In this document: positions 54,775-64,000 of the stretch, piece after piece | Layout: every line of letters begins with the position of its first letter | How positions within the stretch are numbered: the stretch's first letter is position 1 | Assembly (NCBI GenBank): GCA_017795105.1 | Contig: CP051247.1 | Coordinates: 5,054,001 to 5,118,000 of the forward strand | Source: Planctomycetaceae bacterium | Lineage (GTDB): Bacteria > Planctomycetota > Planctomycetia > Planctomycetales > Planctomycetaceae | DNA length: 64,000 nucleotides | Reading direction: 5' to 3' | Position numbers and translations under genes: made by a program | The notes under the pieces: generated by a model | What the model saw: the letters and a program-made list of their open reading frames with translations, nothing else | Told to the model about the DNA's origin: nothing | Database searches by the model: none

Positions 54775-55219
54775 GATGTTCCTCGTGTCTGGAAGGGAAT
54801 TGAGCGGGGATAAACGACTCGGGGCTGGTCCCGATTCGCTGAGGTGCTGACCGGAGTGTATCGGTTGCGATCGTGATTGAGCAAACGACACTCCCTCGGG
54901 TATTCCTGATAACCCGAACCACTGGCAGGACTGATGCAGAAGTTTTACTCCCCGCACGCTTGTCGGAGTTCCCCATTTCTCTGGTCTTCCATGGCGAGAA
55001 AACCAGTCCGACTGGTCGATAAGAGTAGTGGATCGAAACACCGAACCGACGCAATCAACCAGTTGCGTTGAGCCGCCCGCGTGGATGTCCGCTGAAGTGG
55101 ACTTCAATCGCGATCGATCTTCTCCCCCAAGTGCAGTCTACGAGCGATCATATTCTCCCCCCTGGAAGCATGACGATGCGACGCGAACGGCGTCGTCTCG
55201 GCGTGAGGAGTTGTTCAAC
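54775..55219. other. Intergenic region between DUF1080 and a small protein gene
   Basis: 445 bp between divergent genes. I see no palindrome or gene that I can support, only the GAGGAG ribosome site at 55205-55210. Confidence 0.4.
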
Positions 55220-55399
55220 ATGCAATGCGAACATGGAATGCAGCTTCGAATCGCTTTCCTGGAAGCCCTGAATGAGCAGCTTCGCCGTGAAGCGGCTCAG
55301 AACAATCGCTCCGCCAGAACCCGTGCCCCATACTGGCCGATGTTTCTGGTGAGCGGTCTGGTCAGTATCTCCGCCTGGACACTCAGCTGGATCAGCTGA
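55220..55399 (+). CDS. Small membrane-anchored protein
   Basis: 59 residues. GAGGAG at 55205-55210 lies nine bases before ATG 55220. The N-terminal half is helical and charged (LRIAFLEALNEQLRREAAQ), the end is one hydrophobic helix (WPMFLVSGLVSISAWTLSWIS), so a tail-anchored protein. It has a terminator at 55445. Longer in-frame ORF from 55028 lacks a ribosome site. A real gene is likely, but not proved. Confidence 0.5.
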   Translation: MQCEHGMQLRIAFLEALNEQLRREAAQNNRSARTRAPYWPMFLVSGLVSISAWTLSWIS

Positions 55400-55444
55400 T
55401 CGATGTGTCTTTGAAGGAACGCGAAAACGAACGATGAAAACACG

Positions 55445-55482
55445 ACGGCTGCGATCGCTTCTGGCAATCGCAGCCGTATTTC
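55445..55482. terminator. Hairpin terminator between convergent genes
   Basis: ACGGCTGCGAT and ATCGCAGCCGT form an 11-bp stem followed by ATTTC. It lies after the small membrane protein gene and also past the stop of the WD40 protein on the other strand. Confidence 0.75.
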
Positions 55483-55522
55483 GTATTCGCTCGCAAAGCA
55501 AAGTCGTTCGGTGAACGGAGCC

Positions 55523-58273
55523 CTACCTGGAAGTCACCGGTTCGAGGGTGTGCAGCAACTTGCCATCTTTCCCGTTCCAGATTCTGACGACTCCATCGTG
55601 ACCGGCCGCGATAACAAGCCCCTCATCATCGGTCACGGCGACCGTGTTCAGGAAGTGCTGAGAACCGGACATACTCCGATAATTGCGACCATTGCTCGCG
55701 GTCACCATTCGTACGGTTTTGTCGCCGCTCGAGGTGGCCAGATTGTCGCCAACGCCAATGTACTTCACGCCGGTCACCTGCTTGCCGAAACTGGTGATCG
55801 TGCGAATCTGCGATCCATCAAGCAGATTCCAGACTTTCACCGACTTGTCAGCCGAGGCACTCGAAAGTGTCAATCCATCGGCGGCCCAGTCGACGTCCAG
55901 AACGTGCTCGGTATGTCCTTCAAAGGAAGCAATCTGATTGCCTTCAGGCACGGAGAAGACCTTCACGAACTTGTCTGCCGAACCGGTCGCCAGATGAGAA
56001 CCGTCTTCTGAAAACGCGAGGGTGAGAACAACGTCGCTGTGCGCCCCTTCCACCTTCTTCGCGACCTGACCGGCACTCCAGTTCCAGTACAGCAGTTCGC
56101 CATCGCGAGACGGGTCCCCGCCTCCGGTCGCCAGAAGAGATCCATCGGGAGAGAACGCGAGAGCAGTGACGCGGTCGATGAACGGATTCGGTTCAAGATT
56201 CTCGCCCAGGCGAGCCTGCAGCGTCCAGGGAGCGTCGAGTGTCACCAGCGTCAGTTGTCCCTGTTCCTGGATTCCACAAAGCTGTCCGTCAGACAGATCC
56301 AGAACATTCACGACCGGTTTCCAGTCGTTCAGAGAAAGCGATTCAATGGGCGCTCCGGTGGAGAGGTTCCAGATCGCGATTTCCCCGTCACTCGAAGTGA
56401 CCGCGAGTCGCTGAGGATCCAGGAAGCTGGCCGCGACGGCTTGAAACAGTTCCTCGTCCATGCTCTTCTTCGCGGCCGCCAGATCAGCGGTGAGTTTAGT
56501 GACTTGTTCGGCCGTCTGTTTGACGTTGGCGTCCCGTTCCTTGAGCAGCACTTCTGCTCGCGAAAGCGCATCCTGTTCAAGCTTGAGCGTGGTTTCGGCT
56601 CGTCGATGTTCTTCTTTCGCGGCGTTCAGCTTCGTGAGAGCTTCGTCGCGAGCTTTCGTGGCGGCTTCCTGCTTTTTCTTCAGGTCGGCAGAATCGGGAG
56701 TCTTGGCCAGAGCCGCGTCTGCTTCGGCCAGGTCTTTGACGGTTTTCTCGTGCGCGGTATTTGCTTTGGCGAGTTCCATCGCCGTGGTTTCGAGAGTCTT
56801 CTTTGTCGTTTCAACCGAAGTTTGCCGAGTCTTCAGGTCATCGGCAGACGCTTTCTGCAGGGTCGTGGCGTTGGTGGCGAGCGCCTTCCCGACGGCGAGT
56901 TGTCGTTCCAGAGACTTATGGGCAACGACACGATCATTCTTCTGCTTGAACTCGCGAACCTGCTTGCCCTGTTCGTCCCAGACTCGCACGCTTCCCGATT
57001 CGTGAACGGTCGCAAAAGACTTGCCGGTCGAGTCGGCCGAAATGGACATCGCATCCGCTCCGGCGGCCCAGCCACGGACCGCGGCTCGCTTCTCCAGATC
57101 CCAAAGCGTGGCGTTGCCGTCGTCGGAAAGAGCGAGAGCGGTGGATGGAGCAGTCAACTGCAGTGCGATAATCGGCGAGTCGTTTTTCTTGAACTCCGCT
57201 CCGGAGGCAATCCAGGTTGGCTGGTCGGCCGACTTCTCCCAGAGTTGAAGCGTTCCATCTCCGTGAGCGGACAGCAGTTTTGTTCCGGCAAAGGCAAGTT
57301 CGGCGATCGGTTTGGCAGCGGCAATCTGAACAGGCTGGTCCGGCGCCGCGGTCGGGATGACGGCAATGCCGGCCGCGTTGGCAACGGCGATCGAGGCAGC
57401 CGCGTCATCGATGGCGACGGCGAGGGCTTCCGTCAGTCCACTCTCAATTGATTTGAAGCCGGCGTCGCTGCGATAGACGATTCGGCCAGACTGACCGATC
57501 GCGACGATGCCCTTGCCATTCGTGGAAGCCGCGGCCGCCTTGACTGGTTCGTTGAGGGCTCCCTGTTCGATCAACTGGTAGGGTTCCTGCTGCCAGATCT
57601 TGACGTTGCGATATCCGGAGGAGGCGATGACGCGACCCTGAGGGTGCACGGCAACGGCGTTCACAAAATCGCGATGAGCGGCGGGAAGTTCCGGATCGAC
57701 CAGTTCGACCAGGTGCTGCGGATCGGTCAGTGAGATTACCTGCAGGCGGTTGCCTCGGCCGAGAGCGATGCGGTCTTCACGCGGAAACAAAGTCATCGAA
57801 TACGTGGGCTGCAGATGCGAGGGCATTCCCGACCAGGTGATTGTCTTATGCCCGGCTCCTTCGCCTTCCGGGGCACCGATCTCGATCCAGCGTTTGAGCT
57901 TCCAGACTTCCGCTCCGGTCAGCTTGTGGGCGTTCATATTGTTTGGAAGCGGCGGCATGACCGGCTCGCTTTCCCGGCTGGCGACCAGATAAAGATAGCT
58001 GGCATCCGGCTCGCCTGGCTCGATCGAGGCACCGCTGTCGCCTCCTTTCAGCATCCCGGCGACGGTCTCCAGATTCAGCGAACCTTCCGATTTCGTTGTG
58101 TTGTGGCAGGCGAGGCAGTTCGCCTTGAGGACCGGTGCGACATCCTGGTCGTAGGTGACTTCGCGTCCCAGTTCGACCGGCTCAGGAGTGATGGTTTCGT
58201 CGGCCAGCACCGTCGATCCGAGCAGTGTCAACAGAAGTGGAACAGAGCGGAGGCTGTTGAGGAGAGCTGTCAT
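55523..58273 (-). CDS. Exported WD40 protein with c-type heme and coiled coil
   Basis: 916 residues with a signal peptide (LLLTLLGSTVLA). A planctomycete cytochrome C-type heme site C53-L-A-C56-H57 comes first, then WD40 repeats (VVNAVAVHPQGRVIASSGYRNVKIWQ; VLTLAFSEDGSHLATGSADKFVKVF; VLDVDWAADGLTLSSASADKSVKVW; HDGVVRIWNGKDG). Between the WD40 halves lies a coiled coil of about 160 residues (+ strand 56455-56925). The heme domain plus propeller suggests a periplasmic redox or binding protein. ATG 58273 is chosen because it starts the signal peptide; the frame opens at 58303. It follows the PPC-type gene by 51 bp. Confidence 0.9.
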   Translation of the reverse strand: MTALLNSLRSVPLLLTLLGSTVLADETITPEPVELGREVTYDQDVAPVLKANCLACHNTTKSEGSLNLETVAGMLKGGDSGASIEPGEPDASYLYLVASRESEPVMPPLPNNMNAHKLTGAEVWKLKRWIEIGAPEGEGAGHKTITWSGMPSHLQPTYSMTLFPREDRIALGRGNRLQVISLTDPQHLVELVDPELPAAHRDFVNAVAVHPQGRVIASSGYRNVKIWQQEPYQLIEQGALNEPVKAAAASTNGKGIVAIGQSGRIVYRSDAGFKSIESGLTEALAVAIDDAAASIAVANAAGIAVIPTAAPDQPVQIAAAKPIAELAFAGTKLLSAHGDGTLQLWEKSADQPTWIASGAEFKKNDSPIIALQLTAPSTALALSDDGNATLWDLEKRAAVRGWAAGADAMSISADSTGKSFATVHESGSVRVWDEQGKQVREFKQKNDRVVAHKSLERQLAVGKALATNATTLQKASADDLKTRQTSVETTKKTLETTAMELAKANTAHEKTVKDLAEADAALAKTPDSADLKKKQEAATKARDEALTKLNAAKEEHRRAETTLKLEQDALSRAEVLLKERDANVKQTAEQVTKLTADLAAAKKSMDEELFQAVAASFLDPQRLAVTSSDGEIAIWNLSTGAPIESLSLNDWKPVVNVLDLSDGQLCGIQEQGQLTLVTLDAPWTLQARLGENLEPNPFIDRVTALAFSPDGSLLATGGGDPSRDGELLYWNWSAGQVAKKVEGAHSDVVLTLAFSEDGSHLATGSADKFVKVFSVPEGNQIASFEGHTEHVLDVDWAADGLTLSSASADKSVKVWNLLDGSQIRTITSFGKQVTGVKYIGVGDNLATSSGDKTVRMVTASNGRNYRSMSGSQHFLNTVAVTDDEGLVIAAGHDGVVRIWNGKDGKLLHTLEPVTSR

Positions 58274-58324
58274 GGTTCCGCAGTTTCTGTGAAATCGACG
58301 CATTCGGGCAGGGCGTCGGAAAGG

Positions 58325-61288
58325 TCAGGGAATGGTAATCGTCAGGGGGGCGTCCACGGCCAGCGTCTGCTCTCCCTGCTGGCACAAGGCCCGCACGGTG
58401 CAGAGAGTATGCTTTCCGCTCGGAGCATCCGCTCCGGCCATCAGGCGAATGCTGGCGGTCTTGTCCTCGGGGCCAATCGAGACCGGGGCCCAGCTGAGTC
58501 CGGACAAACCCGGCGGCAGAGTGAAGGTCAACTCAGCCGGGAACTTCGCATCGCCTTCTCGAGCCAGCTCGACTTCGACTTCAAGCGATTCTCCCTTTTT
58601 GAGACTGATCTCGGCTCCCGATTTGGAAGTCAGCTTCAGTGGAGCCTTCTTCACCAGAAATACGAGCCGTCCGCAGTAGTCGATCTGCTTCAGAGCGGCT
58701 GGCTTCTGTTCGTTCTTGACCTTGTCGAGCGTCTTCTTCGCTGCATCAACTTTCGGTTGAGCGGCTTTGAGTTCGGCCGTGGCGGTTTCGACGTTCTTCT
58801 TCGTCTCGGCTACACGAGCGGTCAGGGACTTCACCGTGGCGTCGAGTTCCTGAACGGCTGCCGTCAGTTTGGTGACTTCTGCTTCGGCAGCGGACAGCTC
58901 TTTCTGCTTTGCGTCTTTTGTCTTTTGCAACTCGGCCTTCGCTGCTTCTTCCATCTCAGAAGTGAGCTTCTGGTCGAGATCGGCGATCACCTTTTTGAGT
59001 TCTGCAACTGCAGTCGTGGAACTCTTGAGAGACTCTTTCTGCTGGTCGAGGGCCGCCTGCTGCTTCTTCAGGTCGGCTTCAGCAGTCTTGACGGATTCTT
59101 CGGCTGTTTTCACCTTCGCCTGAGCCGTTTTGACGAGCTCAGTCAGGCGGTTGAACTCCGCTGCGGCGCGTTGCAGCGCGGGGGGATTTCGCACGAACTG
59201 GACCGTCGCCTCGCTGAGTAAATCGCAGGTATGCCAGCCCTCTTTCGTGTCCGATTTGAACTGGAAGCGAACGTTGCTCTGGGTCGCTTCTTTGGCGATC
59301 TCCGGAGTTTCGACGGTGATTTTTGCGTTATTGTCGAGGCCTTCGGCCTTCAAGGTGACCTTGTCGGTGAAGCCTTCACCTCGCTGGATCGTTAATGGAG
59401 CCCACACCTGTTGAGACTGGGTGACAACCTGCACCAGCGGAGACTCTTGCGGTTGATAGTAGACTCCTGCCGGTGGTTCGATGACGGAAGTCACCAGTTG
59501 ATGCCCCTGCCGCGAAACCGCTGGATTATTTCCCTGGCTGGACTCGACCAGTTCAACCGGAACGATCGACTGCTCAGTAACAAGTCCGGTTTCCGCCAGC
59601 GTTTCGGGATCGACTGATTTGGCGATGAGTTGCAGTTCGGCGAAGCCAACCGGAGCATCCGCCGACGCGTAAAGGACGAGATTGGAAGTCGTCGTTCCGG
59701 GAGGGATCAGCACGGAAGGAATCTGCACGCCGGGCGGGGGATGCGGGGCTTCGACAAGGATTCCCTGGTTGTAGCCATGAGTCGTGCTGACCGCCAGTTT
59801 GATCAACGCCGTTCCCCCGCGTCGGGCCACGCAACCAGCGGGCGTGTCGACCGCGAGTTTGCCTGCAACGGGCGGCTGGGCATAGGCAAAGACCCGAAAG
59901 CCCGGCTCTGGCGGAGAGACTCGCAATCGATAGTGAGAGTTCGTTTCATCATCCTGAACCGCGTATCGATTGCGGACCGTAAGGTCGTACCATCCCGCTT
60001 CGGGAGCCGCGACTCTGAAGTCGATATCGTCGGTGAGTGTGTCGAACACATTCGGCACGAGATTGGTCGCGATGTCATCGGGAACATTCACGGCTTTCCG
60101 CGTTTCCTTACCGTTCGCATCGACCGTCACATGCTCCAGAATCGCGAGAGGATCGAGCAACTGGCCGTCCCGCTGAGCGAACAGCTGCAGCCAGAGGACG
60201 TCCCCTTTTTGAACCGGAATGCGGTAGCGGTCGATTTCATCGATCGCGTTGAAGTAGCCGATGACGTCGCAGTTGTTCGGGATCTCCTGCTTTTCTTGCA
60301 GTTCATTGTTCGGTTCCTGCTCGCTGACCACGGGCTTGTCGGTCGTTGGCAGAGAGCGGATGACGGTCATCTCGCCCGGGCCGGTGAGCTGAGCGGTCTG
60401 ACGCGGAACCAGGATCTCACGCGGGTTGATAAATCCAGCGAGGACGGTTTGCGTATTCGTGCCAACCGGAGTGACCTGCAACGGCACGGCGGGTTGATCG
60501 GCCGGTAGCGTTTTCCCCTGATACTCCGTCGCACCTTCGGTCAGCATTACGGGAGGTTCCACAGCCGTGGGGGTGAGTCTGTTCGTCGCCAGCAGGCGAT
60601 AGCTGTGCGAACTCGAACCCGAAAAAAGAAAGTCGTACACCCGAATGCGATAATCTCCGGCGACATCCGCCTGGAAACGCACCCGGGGTTCGACATCACC
60701 AATACGACGAGCGTAAACGACTCGGCGTCCGTGGGGATTGACGACTTCAAGGACTGGAATCATCGGAGAATCGATGGAAAGGCAGTCGACCTGCAACTCA
60801 CGCCACTCGCCGGCGGGGATGGTCAACTGATACTCATCAATATCAGCTCGGCCTTCGCAACGGCTGTAGACCACGGTGTCGACGGGCAAAGCCAGCGGCT
60901 GGTCGTTCTGCCAGTCCTTTTCTTCATGGGTGACGACCGGCTGCGATTCGACCCGGAACATCCGCGAGTTGCTGACGCCGAAACGCCCCTCAACGCGGAT
61001 TCCGTGATATCCGGCCGGGACGTCCTTCGCGACGTTCACTTTGAATGAACGCGGGTTCGTCGTCGGGTCGGGGCGCTCGAGTTGAGTGATCCCCCGGTGC
61101 GAAAAAACGACCCCGGAGAGCTCGTCGAGATCGGTGCCACCGACGATGTTGACTGTCGTTTCGGTTCCCGCCTGGGCTCCGGGAGGGAAGACGCTGCTCA
61201 GCTGCGTGATTGGCAGCTGAGCGAAAAGCGGGCCTGCTGAGCCGGAGAAGATGACCAGCAGAGCCGTCAACCATCGTAGTTGTCGCAT
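58325..61288 (-). CDS. Large exported PPC-type protein with coiled coil
   Basis: 987 residues with a signal peptide (LLVIFSGSAGPLFA). Tandem beta domains resemble bacterial pre-peptidase C-terminal (PPC) modules (VDTVVYSRCEGRADIDEYQLTIPAGEWRELQVDCLSIDSPMIPVLEVV; CDVIGYFNAIDEIDRYRIPVQKGDVLWLQLFAQRDGQLLDP). Near residues 710-865 (58690-59170) is a lysine/alanine/glutamate-rich coiled coil, then a last beta domain. No protease motif is visible. It is the middle gene of three on one strand (68 bp after the DUF1549/DUF1553 gene), so it probably acts with its neighbours in the periplasm. Confidence 0.85.
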   Translation of the reverse strand: MRQLRWLTALLVIFSGSAGPLFAQLPITQLSSVFPPGAQAGTETTVNIVGGTDLDELSGVVFSHRGITQLERPDPTTNPRSFKVNVAKDVPAGYHGIRVEGRFGVSNSRMFRVESQPVVTHEEKDWQNDQPLALPVDTVVYSRCEGRADIDEYQLTIPAGEWRELQVDCLSIDSPMIPVLEVVNPHGRRVVYARRIGDVEPRVRFQADVAGDYRIRVYDFLFSGSSSHSYRLLATNRLTPTAVEPPVMLTEGATEYQGKTLPADQPAVPLQVTPVGTNTQTVLAGFINPREILVPRQTAQLTGPGEMTVIRSLPTTDKPVVSEQEPNNELQEKQEIPNNCDVIGYFNAIDEIDRYRIPVQKGDVLWLQLFAQRDGQLLDPLAILEHVTVDANGKETRKAVNVPDDIATNLVPNVFDTLTDDIDFRVAAPEAGWYDLTVRNRYAVQDDETNSHYRLRVSPPEPGFRVFAYAQPPVAGKLAVDTPAGCVARRGGTALIKLAVSTTHGYNQGILVEAPHPPPGVQIPSVLIPPGTTTSNLVLYASADAPVGFAELQLIAKSVDPETLAETGLVTEQSIVPVELVESSQGNNPAVSRQGHQLVTSVIEPPAGVYYQPQESPLVQVVTQSQQVWAPLTIQRGEGFTDKVTLKAEGLDNNAKITVETPEIAKEATQSNVRFQFKSDTKEGWHTCDLLSEATVQFVRNPPALQRAAAEFNRLTELVKTAQAKVKTAEESVKTAEADLKKQQAALDQQKESLKSSTTAVAELKKVIADLDQKLTSEMEEAAKAELQKTKDAKQKELSAAEAEVTKLTAAVQELDATVKSLTARVAETKKNVETATAELKAAQPKVDAAKKTLDKVKNEQKPAALKQIDYCGRLVFLVKKAPLKLTSKSGAEISLKKGESLEVEVELAREGDAKFPAELTFTLPPGLSGLSWAPVSIGPEDKTASIRLMAGADAPSGKHTLCTVRALCQQGEQTLAVDAPLTITIP

Positions 61289-61356
61289 GAAAATGCCCGC
61301 GTCAGGAGGGAGTGATGAGGGTTGTTCAGGAAGGATCGTGGCGCGACTCCGGGATG

Positions 61357-63873
61357 TCAGTGGTTGAACATGAACTCCTTGGAGTTGACCAGGGCCCAGA
61401 TCACATCCTCGTAGGAGATTTTCGGTTCGATGCCTTCACGCTTCACGTAGCTGACGGCGGCGTGGAGCTCTTCTTCCCGAGGCTCCCGGGCATACGCCCA
61501 GAGATACAGTTCTTTGATACGGTCCTCGTGAGGCCGAGCTTCGTCTTTGGCAAGCTGGGCGGCTCGGCCGCGTCCGTCCGAGATCTTGCCCTGGACTTCC
61601 TGACTGTTGAGCAGGTGCAGCGACTGAGCAAGGCTCGCATCGCCGGACCGTTCGCACTCACAGGCCGTTTCGCCCTGCGGCTGGCCGAAGACTTTCATGA
61701 AGTAAGGAGCCGTGCTGACATCCCGCATCTGCAGAGCGGAGTAGCCGGCCGGCAGCCCGTTCATCTGCGACGGAACACCCGCGATCTGATGCAGAGCATC
61801 GTAAAGACTCTCAGCGGAAAGACGCTTCGGGTAGTACCGCGAGAAGTTCTGCTTGTCCTTCAGGTTGTACTCGTTTGGCAGAGCACTCAGCTGATAGGTC
61901 CGTGAGTTGCAGATCAGTCGGACAAGGCCTTTGAGGTCGAACCCGGAGTCGACGAACGATTTGGCCAGACTGTCGAGCAGTTCGGGGTTGGCGGGCGGAT
62001 TCGTGGCCCGCATATCGTCTTCCGGATCGACAATGCCGCGTCCGAAGAAGTGCTTCCAGTAGCGGTTAACCAGCGTGCGAGCGAAGAACGGATTCTCCGG
62101 ATCGGCCATCCAGGCGGCCAGTTCGACCCGCGGATCCTGATCCGGAGCCAGTTCAACGGGCTCGCCTCCCAGACCGCATGGTTTCATCGCTTCGCCCGAT
62201 TTCGGATTCTTCGCCGTGGCGGTTCCGAAGTTGTGGAACACGCGACGATCGCGGCCCTTGGCGTTTACGTTGCCAGCCTGAGTCTTCTTGCCAATCCGGC
62301 TGAAGAAGGCGGCCATGCCGTAATAGTCATCCTGACTCCATTCTTCAAACGGATGGTGATGACAGCGGGCACACTGAATGCGGACGCCGAGGAAGAGCTG
62401 GGCACAGTCTTCCGTCAGACTCTCCGCATCGGTCACTTCGCGATACCAGGTGACGGGCGGATTCTGATCGATACTGCCAGATGCGGTGATGATCTGGCTG
62501 ACCATTTCATCGTATGGCTTGTTCTCGTAGATCGAGTTCCAGATCCACTGATAAAACGCGTAGACGCCATACAGGTCTTCCGGACGCTGTTTGCGGTTCC
62601 GGAGCAGCAAACTCCATTTGTTCGTGAACAGGTCGGCATACTCGGGTGTGTCGAGCAGTCGATCGATCAGCTCGCTGCGTTTGTTCGGATTGGTATCGGC
62701 AACAAACGCTTTTGCTTCCTCTGCGGTTGGAAGTGTCCCGGTGATGTCGACGTAAACGCGACGGAGGAACGTTTCATCGGTTGCTGGTGCGGAGGGCGGA
62801 ATGCCGAGCTGTTTGAGCTTCGAAAAGACCGCTTCATCAATCAGGTTTGCCGGAGCGGGGATCGATTGCGTGTTTGCTCCCAGCGGAATGGTGGAGCGGA
62901 ACGTGTCGACATAGCCCTGATAGCGAGCCATGATGGCAACTTCGCCGCTCAGCTGGCCGGTGGTCACGAGACCCGTTGGGGTCACTTCAGCCATCTCGGC
63001 GACGTTCGGTTCGAACAGAGCCGTGCGAGTCACGTCTTTGGTGTGGCCATCGCTGTAAGTGGCGATCACGGTCACCTGCTGATTGACATCGGTGCCCATG
63101 ATTCGCTGCTTGGGGAAGCATTCAATGCCCGTCAGAACCGGATCGGAATCACTTCCGTACGGCATACCCTGTGCAATCCAGCGGTAAAGCAGACGGTATT
63201 CGTCACTGTCCGGTTTCAAAGGGCTGCCGCCCCCATGGGGGACCTGGCCGCTTCCTTTCGTCAGCAGCAGACTCTCTCCCGGAGCAGCGGGGGAGAGGCG
63301 ACGGCTGCGGCTCTCGTAAACGAGATACTCGTAATCATCTTCGGGATAGAAACCGAGCAACGAGAGTTTAAAGCCGTTCTGGCCGCTCGCCTTGCCGTGA
63401 CAGCCACCGCCGTTGCAGCCGAGCTTCGAGAAGATCGGCACGATCTCGTGCTTGAAGTTGACCGGCTGAATCGTGTCCATTCCGGAAACGGTGATCGGCC
63501 GCTCGGCCTGCACGCCGAGAGTCGTGCGAATGGTCAGCTTGCCATTCCCGTTGTCCAGCGGCAGGATAAGACCATCGCCCAGAACTCGAGCAAGCGTCGG
63601 TGGTTCAATAGTCCAGGTCACGTCCCGTGTGTAGTCGATGTTGCGACCGTCCCGCATTTTCGCCGTCACGATCAACTGCTTGCGATCGTCGGCTCCACGA
63701 AGGGTGATCGCCCCATTGGTATCGTCAGCCAGATCAGGGCCGATATTGATTTCGGCGATGGTCAGCGACTCCCCAGCCGGTTCATTGCCGCGAGCGGAGG
63801 AGAAAACAACCAGAGACAGGGAGAGCATGCAGACCGTACGGAACAGTCGTGCGGAGAGAAGGGCATTCGTCAT
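61357..63873 (-). CDS. DUF1549/DUF1553 cytochrome-c protein with Ig-like domains
   Basis: 838 residues with a signal peptide (LSLSLVVFSSARG). A first heme-type site C-x4-C-H (LGCNGGGCHG) differs from the usual CxxCH, and Ig-like BIG2 segments follow (VIATYSDGHTKDVTRTALFEPNVAEMAEVTPTGLVT). DUF1549 (TFLRRVYVDITGTLPTAEEA; IQCARCHHHPFEEWSQDDYYGMAAFFSRI) holds a second C-x-x-C-H. DUF1553 is at the end (FFARTLVNRYWKHFFGRGIVDP; LNSQEVQGKISDG). First gene of the three-gene cluster. Its promoter must lie in 63874-64000. Paralogue of the gene at 40861. Confidence 0.93.
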   Translation of the reverse strand: MTNALLSARLFRTVCMLSLSLVVFSSARGNEPAGESLTIAEINIGPDLADDTNGAITLRGADDRKQLIVTAKMRDGRNIDYTRDVTWTIEPPTLARVLGDGLILPLDNGNGKLTIRTTLGVQAERPITVSGMDTIQPVNFKHEIVPIFSKLGCNGGGCHGKASGQNGFKLSLLGFYPEDDYEYLVYESRSRRLSPAAPGESLLLTKGSGQVPHGGGSPLKPDSDEYRLLYRWIAQGMPYGSDSDPVLTGIECFPKQRIMGTDVNQQVTVIATYSDGHTKDVTRTALFEPNVAEMAEVTPTGLVTTGQLSGEVAIMARYQGYVDTFRSTIPLGANTQSIPAPANLIDEAVFSKLKQLGIPPSAPATDETFLRRVYVDITGTLPTAEEAKAFVADTNPNKRSELIDRLLDTPEYADLFTNKWSLLLRNRKQRPEDLYGVYAFYQWIWNSIYENKPYDEMVSQIITASGSIDQNPPVTWYREVTDAESLTEDCAQLFLGVRIQCARCHHHPFEEWSQDDYYGMAAFFSRIGKKTQAGNVNAKGRDRRVFHNFGTATAKNPKSGEAMKPCGLGGEPVELAPDQDPRVELAAWMADPENPFFARTLVNRYWKHFFGRGIVDPEDDMRATNPPANPELLDSLAKSFVDSGFDLKGLVRLICNSRTYQLSALPNEYNLKDKQNFSRYYPKRLSAESLYDALHQIAGVPSQMNGLPAGYSALQMRDVSTAPYFMKVFGQPQGETACECERSGDASLAQSLHLLNSQEVQGKISDGRGRAAQLAKDEARPHEDRIKELYLWAYAREPREEELHAAVSYVKREGIEPKISYEDVIWALVNSKEFMFNH

Positions 63874-64000
63874 AGGGACATCCTAATCAACCTGCGAATA
63901 CGTATGTCGAACCGACGGAAGCCGGTTGTATCTGTATGGAGAACAGTGCTTGGGGACTGTTCGTATCAGGCAGGTTCCGCGAAGGTCAGGTACCAGGGCG

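Noticed and set aside
56039..59221. Long + strand open frames (56039-57451 and 57815-59221) opposite the WD40 and PPC-type genes
   Set aside because: Arg/Ser/Phe-rich translations without domains. They lie opposite the lysine/alanine-rich coiled coils, whose codons leave few stops on the other strand.

Overview
The window is a stretch of chromosome from a planctomycete, most likely of the order Planctomycetales; the genus cannot be fixed by eye. The evidence is a set of families that are typical of the phylum. These include a DUF1559 pseudopilin-like protein, two DUF1549/DUF1553 cytochrome-c proteins, a DUF1501 twin-arginine protein, DUF1080 proteins, a sulfatase, a WD40 plus c-type-heme protein, many exported proteins of unknown function, and a CsrA with an acidic tail. 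I count 49 protein genes on both strands. I recognised no rRNA, tRNA, CRISPR array, phage or insertion sequence.

Layout. 1-8.2 kb: a + strand cell-surface glycan cluster (partial sulfotransferase, family-2 glycosyltransferase, TylF-type and other methyltransferases, two GT4 glycosyltransferases, one WaaG-like, a VOC protein and an MsbA-type ABC exporter). 8.3-27.7 kb: mixed genes, including a prenyltransferase-fold protein, a methyltransferase, a sulfatase, a lipoprotein/DUF1559 pair, DUF1080, lipid kinase, exported peroxiredoxin, two large unknown exported proteins, a 744-residue membrane protein, a WaaP/RIO-like kinase, the ABC-F protein Uup and an FHA protein. 27.9-31.5 kb: an unknown protein, rpmB-gatC, then csrA followed by about 1 kb packed with inverted repeats. 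31.5-36.3 kb: a possible Sm-like small protein translationally coupled to a BatA-type von Willebrand factor A protein, then a DMT transporter overlapping birA. 36.4-49.4 kb: a degenerate AroD-AroE fusion, a glycoamylase-like protein, a frameshifted ZIP transporter, adk, the DUF1549/DUF1553-DUF1501-PDZ gene run, an acyl-CoA dehydrogenase and a small DMT-like protein next to bioD. 49.6-64 kb: a lysine/glutamate-rich membrane protein, an alpha/beta hydrolase, a large CPPC thioredoxin-like lipoprotein, a DUF1080 lipoprotein, a small membrane protein, and a three-gene extracytoplasmic cluster (DUF1549/DUF1553, PPC-type, WD40/cytochrome c).

The most unusual signals are these. (1) An aroDE-like fusion keeps the fold but appears to have lost the catalytic residues of both halves. 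(2) A ZIP transporter is broken by one extra G in a run of seven. (3) csrA has a leader rich in GGA motifs and a dense array of large hairpins just downstream. (4) A DMT transporter is coupled to birA. (5) Two adjacent periplasmic proteins each carry a long coiled coil. (6) Several families of short palindromes are scattered through intergenic DNA. All family calls come from reading motifs by eye; no database search was run.
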